A stretch of DNA of 64,000 nt from Pseudomonas lutea. Its GTDB lineage: Bacteria; Pseudomonadota; Gammaproteobacteria; Pseudomonadales; Pseudomonadaceae. The DNA lies in NCBI RefSeq assembly GCF_000759445.1, contig NZ_JRMB01000001.1, forward strand, positions 1,116,001 through 1,180,000. Reading direction: 5' to 3'. Both the position numbers and the translations under genes were made by a program. The notes beneath the pieces are model-generated. The model worked only from the letters and a program-made list of their open reading frames with translations, was not told the origin of the DNA and did no database searches. Every line of letters begins with the position of its first letter. The stretch's first letter is position 1. Below are positions 17,681 through 26,201 of this stretch, in pieces.

Positions 17681-18244
17681 GTAGGAGCCGGCTTGCTGAC
17701 GAACAGGTCGGTTGACCCAGCAGCCACGTCACTGACACACCGCGTTCGCCAGCAAGCCGGCTCCTACAGGTTTCGTACAGCGTCCGGGGTCTGTGCCAGC
17801 CTGCGGATCTGGCCGATGTCGACAACCGCCGCAACCGCCGCAACGGCAGCCAGGCGGGCAAGCGGGCAGGCACTGCCTTAGCTTGGCGCACCAACGTTAT
17901 TCGGGTGCAATCTCTCCCGTAGGAGCCGGCTTGCTGGCGAATGCGTCGCTTGATCCAGCATCAACGTCACTGACACACCGCATTCGCCAGCAAGCCGGCT
18001 CCTACAGGTTTCGTGCAGCGTCCGGGGTCTGTGCCAGCCCGCGGATCTGGCCGATGTCGACAACCGCCGCAACCGCCGCAACGTCAGCCAGGCGGGCAAG
18101 CGGGCAGGCACTGCCTTAGCTTGGCGCACCAACGTTATTCGGGTGCAATCTCTCCCGTAGGAGCCGGCTTGCTGGCGAACAAGTCGTTTGATCCAGCATC
18201 CACGTCACTGACAGACCGCGTTCGCCAGCAAGCCGGCTCCTACA
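17681..18244. repeat. Tandem array of REP doublets, 238-bp period
   Basis: Three REP doublets (TAGGAGCCGGCTTGCTG.CGAA facing its reverse complement) start at 17682, 17920 and 18158, exactly 238 bp apart. The spacer between doublets is itself nearly identical in the first two units, with GTCGACAACCGCCGCAACCGCC and GCGTCCGGGGTCTGTGCCAGCC-like stretches, so the whole unit has been duplicated in tandem. Unit three stops after the doublet. The array fills the gap between the receptor gene and tRNA-Asn; no protein gene is seen. Confidence 0.93.
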
Positions 18245-18350
18245 GGTTCTATGCAGCGTTCAGGATTTTGCATTGGCCGTTATGCCAGAGCGTTGAACGT
18301 GACACGGAGCTGTCCTGATGGAGGCTCGACAAAATTTTTAACGCGCTCGC

Positions 18351-18378
18351 TTGACTTCCCTTTTCCAATCAGTAAGAT
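18351..18378 (+). promoter_or_regulatory. Promoter of tRNA-Asn
   Basis: TTGACT (18351-18356) and TAAGAT (18373-18378) are separated by 16 bp and end 9 bp before the mature tRNA. This is a good sigma-70 match for a stable RNA. Confidence 0.75.
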
Positions 18379-18387
18379 AGCGCGCAT

Positions 18388-18463
<76 letters not shown>

Positions 18464-18475
18464 GACGAAGTAAAG

Positions 18476-18505
18476 AAAAAGGCCAGCGCTTAGCTGGCCT
18501 TTTTC
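18476..18505 (+). terminator. Rho-independent terminator of tRNA-Asn
   Basis: GGCCAGC (18481-18487) pairs with GCTGGCC (18493-18499), preceded by AAAAA and followed by TTTTT. The symmetrical A and T runs allow termination in both directions, so it may also serve the convergent gene ending at 18574. Confidence 0.9.
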
Positions 18506-18573
18506 GTTTCCGCCGTTATTCCGCCGTTTAGGGCTGCGCAAACGGGGCCGCAACGCCCCGCTCCCTGTCTGTA

Positions 18574-19260
18574 TCAGGCTTTGGTATAGCGCAACCACAC
18601 CGCGCCGCCTTCCTGAACTTCTGCCGAGGTCAGCTTGAGGTGCGCCGGCTGCTTCCAGGCGTTAGGTGATACTTCGAACGAGGCCGGGTGCTCGCCCCGC
18701 CCGTCGATCAACGGCAGAATCAGCACGCTCACTTCATCGACCAGCCCGGCGTTGACGAAGGACCCGCTGACATGGGGCCCGCCTTCAACGATCAGACGCT
18801 TGCACCCCAACTCGCTCGACAGAATCTGCACGACCTGCTGCAGATCAATCTCGGTTTTCCCGGCGAAGACATACGACACCTCGATCGAGCGCAGGTACGC
18901 CAGATAGTCATCCGATACCGCTTCGGTCAGCACTTCCACCACATGGGAATCAAGCGCCTGGTTTTTCTTCCAGCCCACCTTGCCCTGCGGGTCGATGGAC
19001 ACCGCGTAGGCCTTGGCATTGCGATCGGCAAAATAATGGCTGCGCTCGATGGGCGCAGTGGCGAGCCCTTTGGGATAACCCTCGTCGTGGGCAATTTCCT
19101 GCATCGTTACGCGCCCGCAGATCCACGCATCGAAGGCAAAGGTCTGAGCAAGTTTCTCGTACAGATCACCGGCGTCTTTCTTGAACGCGCGATCCCAACC
19201 GTCGGTGAGGGCGTGGCCGTCGAGGGAGGACATCATGTGGCAAATGACATAAGGCTGCAT
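18574..19260 (-). CDS. RibD C-terminal/dihydrofolate-reductase-like family protein
   Basis: The 228-residue protein matches the RibD-C/DHFR-like fold, an NADPH-dependent reductase family. It includes VICHMMSSLDGHALTDGWD at the start, DAWICGRVTMQEIAH in the middle, and CKRLIVEGGPHVSGSFVNAGLVDEVSVLILPLIDG, which carries the cofactor-binding EGG motif. There is no deaminase domain and no rib operon next to it, so a role in riboflavin synthesis is unlikely; it is probably a stand-alone reductase. The ATG at 19260 is preceded by GGAG; the upstream 33 in-frame codons look non-coding. Confidence 0.8.
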   Translation of the reverse strand: MQPYVICHMMSSLDGHALTDGWDRAFKKDAGDLYEKLAQTFAFDAWICGRVTMQEIAHDEGYPKGLATAPIERSHYFADRNAKAYAVSIDPQGKVGWKKNQALDSHVVEVLTEAVSDDYLAYLRSIEVSYVFAGKTEIDLQQVVQILSSELGCKRLIVEGGPHVSGSFVNAGLVDEVSVLILPLIDGRGEHPASFEVSPNAWKQPAHLKLTSAEVQEGGAVWLRYTKA

Positions 19261-19452
19261 GGCAGGCTCCGGCTTGATAAGGGGTGTAGAGCCGACCCGC
19301 ACTGCACGGCAATAGTTCAGCCAATCAGCCCGATGCGGCTCAGGCGCCGGCCCTATCATTCACGGTGATGTACACCATAAAGCCTATTGTCTTCAGCTTC
19401 AGCAGGGGTCGCGTACCATCGCGTCATCCCAGACTCGACACGGACCACCGCC

Positions 19453-19569
19453 ATGACCCTGCACATCATCAACGCCCTCGCCCTCACCGCCGCCACGGTC
19501 TTTCTGGTCAACCGCGCGTTTGCCTTGTACGACCTGATCAACGCGGCCACGGTGTCCGAACACCTGTGA
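19453..19569 (+). CDS. Possible 38-residue small membrane protein
   Basis: MTLHIINALALTAATVFLVNRAFALYDLINAATVSEHL has one hydrophobic stretch of about 20 residues, fitting a small inner-membrane protein. No strong ribosome-binding site precedes the ATG, and nothing in the neighbourhood supports a function. An in-frame start 66 nt earlier would add 22 poorly coding residues. It could be chance. Confidence 0.3.
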   Translation: MTLHIINALALTAATVFLVNRAFALYDLINAATVSEHL

Positions 19570-19662
19570 GCCTTCAGCCGCAACTCTCACCGAAAGCGCA
19601 GCGGCTTCAAATGCCAGGCCATCAGGCCCGGCAGCCACTCGTTGATGCCGGCCAAGAGAAGA

Positions 19663-20070
19663 TCAGAAATTCGCTTTGAGGGCTTCCAGCCCACCTTCGT
19701 ACATACCTTTGAACAATGCCTCGGCTTCTGCCTCGGTCATGCCGGTTGGGGTAAAACTGCCCGACCACTCCACCAGAGCGCCGTTGGCGCCATCTTCCTT
19801 CACAACCAGCCTGGCCACGTAATCCTTGACGGCGAACGGCCCTTTTTCGATGGTGTAACTGTAGGTGCGCGCGGCATTGTCGTAGGTCTGAAGACGCTCG
19901 CTGATTTCAGCCCCATCGTCAGTGGTCAGGTGACGTACGCGGCCACCGTCCTGCGATTCGCTGTTTTTGATGAAGGGCAGCCAAAGGGGTAGCGACTGAA
20001 AGCCGCCGGTGAGCTGCCACACTTGGTCGGCCGAAACCGGGATGCGAATGGTTGCAGATGCTTGAGCCAT
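19663..20070 (-). CDS. SRPBCC (START-like) family protein
   Basis: The 135-residue protein has the polyketide-cyclase/SRPBCC pattern: ATIRIPVSADQVWQLTGGFQSLPLWLPFIKNSE at the N-terminus, a central beta-sheet region, and a C-terminal helix (EAEALFKGMYEGGLEALKANF). The fold binds small hydrophobic ligands; the ligand is unknown. It lies downstream of the YcaC-like hydrolase on the same strand with a 148-bp gap and may belong to the same transcript. Confidence 0.82.
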   Translation of the reverse strand: MAQASATIRIPVSADQVWQLTGGFQSLPLWLPFIKNSESQDGGRVRHLTTDDGAEISERLQTYDNAARTYSYTIEKGPFAVKDYVARLVVKEDGANGALVEWSGSFTPTGMTEAEAEALFKGMYEGGLEALKANF

Positions 20071-20218
20071 GGTGTTCTCCAGATGTTTGGGGGCAGCGGC
20101 CGAAGTGCCAACGCGCGATGGCGTGGTGGGGCCGCGCAGTGAACCGCGAGCAATCTTGTCACGGTTACTGCCGATCCGGGAGAGGTTTGCGCCGCAATTT
20201 CATGCGGCGCAAAAGCTG

Positions 20219-20842
20219 TTACTTGGCGGTGAAGGCCGAATAGCTGTTCATCAGGTTGCGGTAGTTCGGGATGCGCTGGGACAGCAGATTGGCCAGGCCT
20301 TCCATGTCGTTGCGCCAGTCGCCCTGCAGCTCGCACGCCACGGAGAACCAGTTCATCAATTGTGCGCCGGCTGCGGTCATACGCGCCCACGCGGCTTTCT
20401 GCACCACGTCGTTGAACGTGCCGGACGCATCGGTGACCACGAACACGTCGAAGCCTTCTTCCAGCGCGCACAGGGTCGGGAACGCCACGCAAACGTCAGT
20501 CACGACGCCGGCGATGATGATCTGCTTGCGGCCGGTGGCCTTGATGGCTTTGACGAAGTCTTCGTTGTCCCACGCATTGATCTGGCCAGGGCGAGCAATG
20601 TACGGCGCGTCCGGGAACATCGCCTTGAGCTCTGGCACCAGCGGGCCGTTGGGCCCGGTTTCAAAGCTGGTGGTGAGGATGGTCGGCAGGTTGAAAAACT
20701 TGGCGCAGTCGGCCAGGGCCAGCACGTTGTTCTTGAACTCGTTCGGGGTGAAATCCTGCACCAGGGAAATCAGGCCGGTCTGGTGATCGACCAGCAGAAC
20801 AACGGCATCATCTTTGTTCAGGCGCTTGTAGGGAACGGTCAT
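20219..20842 (-). CDS. Isochorismatase-fold hydrolase, YcaC-like
   Basis: The 207-residue cysteine hydrolase has the catalytic Asp in VLLVDHQTGLISL and the nucleophile Cys in IIAGVVTDVCVAFPTLCALEEG, preceded by the cis-peptide AGVVT segment. The whole protein resembles the octameric YcaC group, whose physiological substrate is unsettled. The start at 20842 gives MTVPYKRLNKDDAVVLLVDH, the family's normal N-terminus; an earlier in-frame ATG is not needed. It follows the amidohydrolase gene (127-bp gap) on the same strand, suggesting joint hydrolysis of an amide- or urea-like compound. Confidence 0.85.
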   Translation of the reverse strand: MTVPYKRLNKDDAVVLLVDHQTGLISLVQDFTPNEFKNNVLALADCAKFFNLPTILTTSFETGPNGPLVPELKAMFPDAPYIARPGQINAWDNEDFVKAIKATGRKQIIIAGVVTDVCVAFPTLCALEEGFDVFVVTDASGTFNDVVQKAAWARMTAAGAQLMNWFSVACELQGDWRNDMEGLANLLSQRIPNYRNLMNSYSAFTAK

Positions 20843-20968
20843 GGTTGACTCCATTGAGTGGGTGGTGGATCGATAGGATTGCCAGCGCATCACGCTCGCG
20901 CAAAGCCCCGCCAGTCAGTGCCGACGAGGCTTTTCATGCTCTTTTCAATTGCTCTGCTGACTCGACGA

Positions 20969-22963
20969 TCAGAACGCGAAGCACGAGCAGCCGAACGCGC
21001 CCCAGAAGCCCTGGAAATCGCTGACCGGGACTTTCGACTGACGCGCTTTGTCGTGACTGTGGGCGTGAACGCCGCAGGGTCCGCTGCACTGGTGGACCGC
21101 CGCTGCCATGGGTGCGCCCTGGCGCCAGTGGCCGGGGACCTTCGACACCGGCGACCAGTCCGGCAGCACCGGCACGCTGGGCGGTGCCAAGTCATCGAAC
21201 TCGGCAGCGCCGTAGACCACTTTGCCGTCGACGACGGTCAGCACCGATTCGATCCACTTGATCGACTCTTCCGGCACGCTGAAGAAATCCTGGGAAAGCG
21301 CGACCACGTCTGCCAACTGACCGACCTTGATCTGGCCCTTCTTGCCCTGCTCGGAGGAAAACCAGGCGCTGCCACGGGTGAACAGCTCCAGCGCGGTTTC
21401 CCGAGACAAGCCTTCCGGGTACAACTCAAGGCCGCCCACGGTGCGCCCGCTGACCATCCAGTACAACGAGGTCCACGGGTTATAGCTCGACACGCGTGTG
21501 GCATCGGTGCCGGCGCCCACCGGCACGCCTTCGGCCAGCATGCGTTTGATCGGTGGGGTGTGCTGGCCGGCCTTGGCGCCGTAACGCTCGACGAAATATT
21601 CGCCCTGAAATGCCATGCGGTCCTGAATCGCGATCCCGCCGCCCAGCGCCTTGACCCGCTCGATGTTCTTCGGCGTGATGGTTTCGCAGTGGTCGAAGAA
21701 CCACGGAATGCCGTTGAACGGGATCTCGCGATTGACCTTCTCGAACACGTCGAGCATGCGCGAGATCGATTCGTCGTAAGTAGCGTGCAGGCGGAACGGC
21801 CAGCGGTGCTCGACCAGATGGCGCACCACCGGCTCGAGGTCCTGCTCCATGCCCGCCGGCAAGTCAGGGCGCGGTTCAAGGAAGTCCTCAAAGTCCGCTG
21901 CCGAGAAGGTCAGCATCTCGCCGGCGCCGTTGTGGCGCAGAAAGTCATCGCCCTGGTGCAGCTTGACGGTGCTGGTCCAGTGCTTGAAGTCTTCCAGCTC
22001 TTCCTTGGGCTTCTGGGTAAACAGGTTGTAGGCGATGCGCACGGTCAGCTGTTTGGCCTCGGCCAATTGCGTGATGACGGCGTAATCGTCCGGGTAATTC
22101 TGGAAGCCGCCGCCTGCGTCGATGGCGCTGGTCAGGCCCAGGCGGTTCAGCTCGCGCATGAATTGGCGCGTCGAGTTGACCTGATACTCCAGCGGCAGCT
22201 TCGGCCCCTTGGCCAGGGTCGAGTAAAGAATCATCGCGTTCGGTTTGGCCACCAGCATGCCGGTCGGATCGCCATTGCTGTCGCGGACGATCTCGCCCCC
22301 CGGCGGGTTCGGCGTGTCACGGGTATAGCCGGCCACTCGCAGCGCGGCACGGTTGAGCAAGGCGCGGTCATACAAATGCAGTACGAATACCGGGGTATCC
22401 GGCGCGGCCTGATTGAGCTCTTCAAGGGTCGGCATGCGCTTTTCGGCGAACTGGAATTCGTTCCAGCCGCCCACTACACGCACCCACTGCGGGGTCGGTG
22501 TGCGGTCGGCCTGGGCCTTGAGCATGCGCAACGCATCGGCCAGCGAAGGCACGCCTTCCCAGCGCAGCTCCAGGTTGTAGTTCAGACCGCCACGGATCAG
22601 GTGCAGGTGCGAGTCGTTGAGGCCCGGAATCACCGTGCGCTTGTGCATGTCGATGACCTGCGTGGCCGGACCGCGCTGGGCCATGATCTCGGCGTCACTG
22701 CCAACGGCGACGAATTTGCCGCCGCTGATGGCCACGGCGCTGGCCGTGGGTTTTTCCTGATCGACCGTGTGGAAATTACCGTTGAAGAGAATCAGATCGA
22801 CGTTCATCGCGCCTCCTTGGGTAGAAGAATGGGCAGCCCCGACGGCAAGGCCGGTGCCAGGCATGGAAGAGAAAAGTGCAGCGGCGGCACCGAGCAAAGA
22901 GCCTTTGGCAACGAAGCTGCGGCGGTCCGTTGAGGACGGTTGATCGGTGTGGTCATCCTTCAT
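20969..22963 (-). CDS. Exported amidohydrolase of the YtcJ type
   Basis: This 664-residue metal-dependent hydrolase starts with a twin-arginine signal (DRRSFVAKGSLLGAAAALFSS), so it is probably folded and exported to the periplasm with its metal in place. The amidohydrolase core has VIPGLNDSHLHLIRG at the first metal site, FRLHATYDESI, WFFDHCETIT and VPVGAGTDATRVSSYNPW with the late Asp. It is longer than many YtcJ proteins because of a C-terminal extension rich in Cys and His (HQCSGPCGVHAHSH). GCAGGAG precedes the ATG at 22963, and the gene overlaps the monooxygenase gene by 11 nt. The substrate is unknown. Confidence 0.87.
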   Translation of the reverse strand: MKDDHTDQPSSTDRRSFVAKGSLLGAAAALFSSMPGTGLAVGAAHSSTQGGAMNVDLILFNGNFHTVDQEKPTASAVAISGGKFVAVGSDAEIMAQRGPATQVIDMHKRTVIPGLNDSHLHLIRGGLNYNLELRWEGVPSLADALRMLKAQADRTPTPQWVRVVGGWNEFQFAEKRMPTLEELNQAAPDTPVFVLHLYDRALLNRAALRVAGYTRDTPNPPGGEIVRDSNGDPTGMLVAKPNAMILYSTLAKGPKLPLEYQVNSTRQFMRELNRLGLTSAIDAGGGFQNYPDDYAVITQLAEAKQLTVRIAYNLFTQKPKEELEDFKHWTSTVKLHQGDDFLRHNGAGEMLTFSAADFEDFLEPRPDLPAGMEQDLEPVVRHLVEHRWPFRLHATYDESISRMLDVFEKVNREIPFNGIPWFFDHCETITPKNIERVKALGGGIAIQDRMAFQGEYFVERYGAKAGQHTPPIKRMLAEGVPVGAGTDATRVSSYNPWTSLYWMVSGRTVGGLELYPEGLSRETALELFTRGSAWFSSEQGKKGQIKVGQLADVVALSQDFFSVPEESIKWIESVLTVVDGKVVYGAAEFDDLAPPSVPVLPDWSPVSKVPGHWRQGAPMAAAVHQCSGPCGVHAHSHDKARQSKVPVSDFQGFWGAFGCSCFAF

Positions 22964-23582
22964 GCTCGGCTCCTGCAACCGGCGTTGGCCGTGCGTTCAG
23001 CCAAGGGGCGAATAGCCGCGTCGCCCGAGGCATCAGCACGTAGACCACGAGCAGGACGATGGTCACGGTGACCAGCGCGGTGCTGATCAGGTAGTTGGCC
23101 AGCAGCGGATACAGGCGGAAGACCGGGCCCCAGATCAGCGGGATCATCAGGGTCAGCGGGCAGATCACCAGAAAGGTCACGCAGGCCTGTTTCCAGCGCG
23201 GCGGCGGCGGATTTTCGCTGGGCACAAACCAGAACTCGTTGTGCGGGTTGACCTCGGTGAAGTCGCCGTCTGCCAGCATGTGCGCCGCCTCGGCGACCAG
23301 TTCGCGGCGATGCGCAGAGTCCAGCCAGCTGTGCATGGCGTCGGTGGAACAAAAACGCAGGACACAGGTGAACATGTGCAGACCGTCGGCCTTGCCACGG
23401 ATCACATCGACGCCCAGATGCCCGGGGTAGCTGGCGGCCATCGCCACGATGCGCCGCAGCCAGGCCTCGTATTGCGCTTCAAGGCCGGCCTTCACGCGGT
23501 GTTTGACCACCAGCGTGACGATCTCGTCGGCGGACAGTTTCGACGTCGGGATGACGTCTGCAGTCGTGGCGTAATCAGGCAT
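22953..23582 (-). CDS. Antibiotic-biosynthesis-monooxygenase-like domain with C-terminal membrane helices
   Basis: The 209-residue protein has an N-terminal ABM ferredoxin-like domain (EIVTLVVKHRVKAGLEAQYEAWLRRIV, then YPGHLGVDVIRG). This is followed by two hydrophobic helices (about residues 133-157 and 167-189) and a short tail. This ABM plus membrane pattern is known from proteins annotated as antibiotic biosynthesis monooxygenases, but no reaction can be assigned. The start at MPDYATT is chosen because it overlaps the DoxX gene by 8 nt and has GGAG about 10 nt upstream. It lies between doxX-like and amidohydrolase genes in one operon. Confidence 0.8.
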   Translation of the reverse strand: MPDYATTADVIPTSKLSADEIVTLVVKHRVKAGLEAQYEAWLRRIVAMAASYPGHLGVDVIRGKADGLHMFTCVLRFCSTDAMHSWLDSAHRRELVAEAAHMLADGDFTEVNPHNEFWFVPSENPPPPRWKQACVTFLVICPLTLMIPLIWGPVFRLYPLLANYLISTALVTVTIVLLVVYVLMPRATRLFAPWLNARPTPVAGAEHEG

Positions 23583-23991
23583 AACGAAGTGCTCCAGGCA
23601 AACCACGGTTGAGCGCCAGACGACCGGGTCCGGCGATCAGCACACTGGTGAAGATGATCAGTAATAACCAGCCGAACTGGCCTTGCTCCACGCTCCATTC
23701 GCTGTGCACCAGCACGAGTGCCACCAGCAGCAGAAAGAGAATAGGCAGGCACGCAAGACGCGCCAGTACGCCGGTCAGAATCAGCAGGGGGCACAGGACT
23801 TCGGCGAAGATGGCCATGCTCAGGGTCAGGGTCGCGCCCAGGTGGAAAGGGTCTTCGATCAATGCCAGCTGGGCGTTGAAGTTCAGCAGTTTGGGGAGGC
23901 CGTGGACGAACAGCAGGAACAGCGCGCCGGCGGATCTGAGGAATAGCAGCCCGAGGTCTTGCGCGCGGTCGTTGCAGGTTGAGTAGGTCAT
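23575..23991 (-). CDS. DoxX family membrane protein
   Basis: The 138-residue protein has four hydrophobic helices and the DoxX pattern (RSAGALFLLFVHGLPKLLNF, TLTLSMAIFAEVLCPLLILTGV). DoxX relatives are linked to quinone or redox processes at the inner membrane; the exact role here is unknown. It is the first gene of the DoxX-monooxygenase-amidohydrolase operon. The start at 23991 (MTYSTCNDRAQDLG) gives the family's usual length; the frame upstream is open but runs into the repeat island. Confidence 0.82.
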   Translation of the reverse strand: MTYSTCNDRAQDLGLLFLRSAGALFLLFVHGLPKLLNFNAQLALIEDPFHLGATLTLSMAIFAEVLCPLLILTGVLARLACLPILFLLLVALVLVHSEWSVEQGQFGWLLLIIFTSVLIAGPGRLALNRGLPGALRYA

Positions 23992-24120
23992 CACACACCG
24001 TTGATTGCAGGGGCCACGGCTTCGTTGTGGCGCAGGAAGGTGGTCGATGGGGTCAGTGTGCGGGGGGTTGGGGGGTGGGTATTGAACAGACGTGCTCTGG
24101 ACCATCATGGGGTGGGGTTT

Positions 24121-24477
24121 GAGATCAAAATCAAGATCAAGATCAAGGGCTTCGGCCTAACGGCCTCGGGTTTCGCCTTCGGCGAGTTACTTGGAAACAG
24201 CACCCCAAGTAACCAAGGGTGCTTGCTCCTGGTTTGGCCCCTCCTTCGTCGGGGTTCCTTCACTCCGGTCTTGCTCCGTGGGCCCGCGCCGAACGGACAT
24301 CCCTGTCCTGACGGCGCTCTCGCCGCATCCATGCGGCTCGGCCCACTGCGCAAAACCTGCGCTCAGCCTGCACCCAAGTCGCGATTGGCGGTGGATGGAA
24401 TGGCTGTGTATGAAGATCAAAAGCGGATCACAAGCAGAAGCGAAGGCGAAGGCGAAGGCGAAGGCGAAGGCGAAGGT
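24121..24477 (+). repeat. GATC-rich repeat element, copy 1
   Basis: The core runs from GGCTTCGGCCTAACGGCC at 24148 to about 24410. It contains a stem GTTACTTGG/CCAAGTAAC (24186-24194 with 24205-24213). The left end is four 6-bp units (ATCAAA/ATCAAG, 24124-24147). The right end begins with 11-bp-spaced GATCA motifs and turns into GAAGGC repeated five times plus GAAGGT (24442-24477). The same core occurs inverted at 24778-25121 and again at 62103. The long ORFs inside it have no family support. Confidence 0.9.
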
Positions 24478-24524
24478 AGCTTGGCGGTTTCCCGGCTGGA
24501 GCTGGGTCCAATAACGCAGCGCGT

Positions 24525-24606
24525 GCAGTCAGTGGGACCGGCTTCAGCCGGGAAGCTCTTGACCTGCGTTTTTTGATCGTCCCCACGCTCCGCGTGGCAC
24601 CGATCA
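24525..24606. repeat. Two short palindromic repeats
   Basis: GTGGGACCGGCTTCAGCCGGGAAG near 24533-24556 is one arm of the repeat family seen paired at 40241 and 62687. GATCGTCCCCACGCTCCGCG at 24577-24596 belongs to the longer palindrome seen complete at 56560-56666. Confidence 0.7.
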
Positions 24607-24624
24607 ACTGGCCGGGTGCAGCCC

Positions 24625-24714
24625 TGTAGGAGCCGGCTTGCTGGCGAACGCGATGGGTCAGGTATAGATAGGGTGGATGACGAAATGCATTCGCCAGCAA
24701 GCCGGCTGCTACAG
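24625..24714. repeat. REP doublet
   Basis: TGTAGGAGCCGGCTTGCTGG and its reverse complement face each other across about 45 bp. The doublet lies between the two inverted copies of the GATC-rich element. Confidence 0.9.
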
Positions 24715-24777
24715 AAAATGCAATCAATCCGCAATGCCGTACAAACGCCACCCAGCCGCCTGCGTATCCTCTACTGG

Positions 24778-25121
24778 TGATCTGCTTTCGATCTGCTTTT
24801 GATCTGCTTCTGATCTTCATATGCAGAAAGTCCAGACACCGCCAATCGCGACTTGGGTGCAGGCTGAACGGAGGTTTCGGGGAGTGGGCCGAGCGGCATG
24901 GATGCCGCGAGAGCCGCCCCCCGCCATGGATGGCGGATGGCGGCGGGCCCACGGAGCGAGACCGGAGTGAGGGTACTCCGACGAAGGAGGAGCCCAACCA
25001 GGAGCAAGCACCCTTGGTTACTTGGGGATGGTGCGACTTTCGACTTTTCCAAGTAACTCGCCGAAGGCGAAACCGAGGCCGTTAGGCCGAAGCCCTTGAT
25101 CTCGATCTAGATCTCGATCTT
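24778..25121 (-). repeat. GATC-rich repeat element, copy 2 (inverted)
   Basis: Read on the minus strand it matches copy 1 through most of the core, with a divergent stretch at about 24900-24950. At its start are four 6-bp units (GATCGA/GATCTA type, 25098-25121). At its end are 11-bp units of the form GATCARAAGCA (about 24779-24816). With copy 1 it brackets a REP doublet in an inverted-repeat arrangement. No gene is supported inside. Confidence 0.88.
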
Positions 25122-25140
25122 AAGCCACAGCAGCCCACAA

Positions 25141-26061
25141 TCACGGCATGGGCCGCGTCTCCTGCGACATAAACTCCGTAATCCGCGAACGCAACCAGCG
25201 CTCCGCAGGATCGTTATCGTGAACACCCGCCCAGACCATCGACAACTCGGCAGGCTCGATCGGGAATGGCGGATCTTCCGCACGCAGCGCGCAGCCCTCC
25301 ACCAACGCGCAGGCGGCATAGTCGGGCACGGTCGCGATCATCTCGGTACCCGCCAGCAGCGCGCGCAAACCGCTGAATTGGGGAACCGCCACCACCACCC
25401 TTCTCGCCCGGCCGACTTTCGCCAGATCGAGATCAATGTTCCCGCTCAGGTCGCCGGAAAACGACACCATCGTATGCGGCCGCGAACAGAACTCATCCAG
25501 CGTCAGCGGCTCCGGTCGCTTGTCGCCGCGCAGCACCTTGACGCCGATGTCGCGCAGCTTCTTGCGCTTGGCATTGGCAGGCAGCTCGGTGGTGTAACTG
25601 ATCCCCACCGAGATTTCGCCAGACGCCAGCAGCGCCGGCATCAACAGAAAGTTGGCGCGACGCACCACAACGATAATCCCCGGCGCCTCTTCGCGAAGAC
25701 AATTGAGCAGTGGCGGGAACAGACCAAACTCGGCGTCGTCCGACAAACCGATGCGGAACACGTCACAACTGGTCGCCGGATCGAATTCCTTGGCCCGGCT
25801 GACCGCGCCGGAAATCGTATCCAGCGCCGGCTGCAGCTCCTTGAGAATCGCCAGCGCCCGCGCTGTCGGTTCCATTGCCCGCCCATTGCGCAACAGCAAC
25901 GGGTCGTCGAACAGATCGCGCAAACGCGCCAGGGCAGCACTGATCGCCGGCTGCCCCATGAACAGCTTCTCCGCCACCCGGGTCAGATTGCGTTCGAACA
26001 TCAACGCTTCAAAGATCACCAACAGGTTCATGTCGACGCGGCGCAGGTCGTTGCGGTTCAT
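25141..26061 (-). CDS. LysR-family transcriptional regulator
   Basis: The 306-residue regulator begins MNRNDLRRVDMNLLVIFEALMFERNLTRVAEKLFMGQPAISAALARLRD, the N-terminal winged helix-turn-helix of LysR proteins, followed by a periplasmic-binding-protein-like effector domain from about residue 95. It has the normal family length. It is on the same strand as the DoxX/amidohydrolase operon but separated from it by 1.1 kb of repeats. Whether it controls that operon is uncertain. The effector is unknown. Confidence 0.92.
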   Translation of the reverse strand: MNRNDLRRVDMNLLVIFEALMFERNLTRVAEKLFMGQPAISAALARLRDLFDDPLLLRNGRAMEPTARALAILKELQPALDTISGAVSRAKEFDPATSCDVFRIGLSDDAEFGLFPPLLNCLREEAPGIIVVVRRANFLLMPALLASGEISVGISYTTELPANAKRKKLRDIGVKVLRGDKRPEPLTLDEFCSRPHTMVSFSGDLSGNIDLDLAKVGRARRVVVAVPQFSGLRALLAGTEMIATVPDYAACALVEGCALRAEDPPFPIEPAELSMVWAGVHDNDPAERWLRSRITEFMSQETRPMP

Positions 26062-26201
26062 TCAGCGATTCCGGGATAGGCGTTTTCGGGAGGCCTGACT
26101 ATGCCAGACCGGCGCATGAAGACACAGCCGAAGACGGCGCGTCTTGAACATCAGTGCTGTTGATCACCTGCCCGCTTCACTCGGCGATCCCACGGCGGCG
26201 C

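Noticed and set aside
20858..22933. 691-codon plus-strand frame opposite the amidohydrolase
   Set aside because: The minus strand shows a Tat signal and all amidohydrolase metal motifs; the plus frame has none.
24001..25052. Several 80-190-codon frames in the repeat island
   Set aside because: The same amino acid strings recur in copy 3 at 62190 and on both strands, so they follow from the repeated DNA and are not selected proteins.
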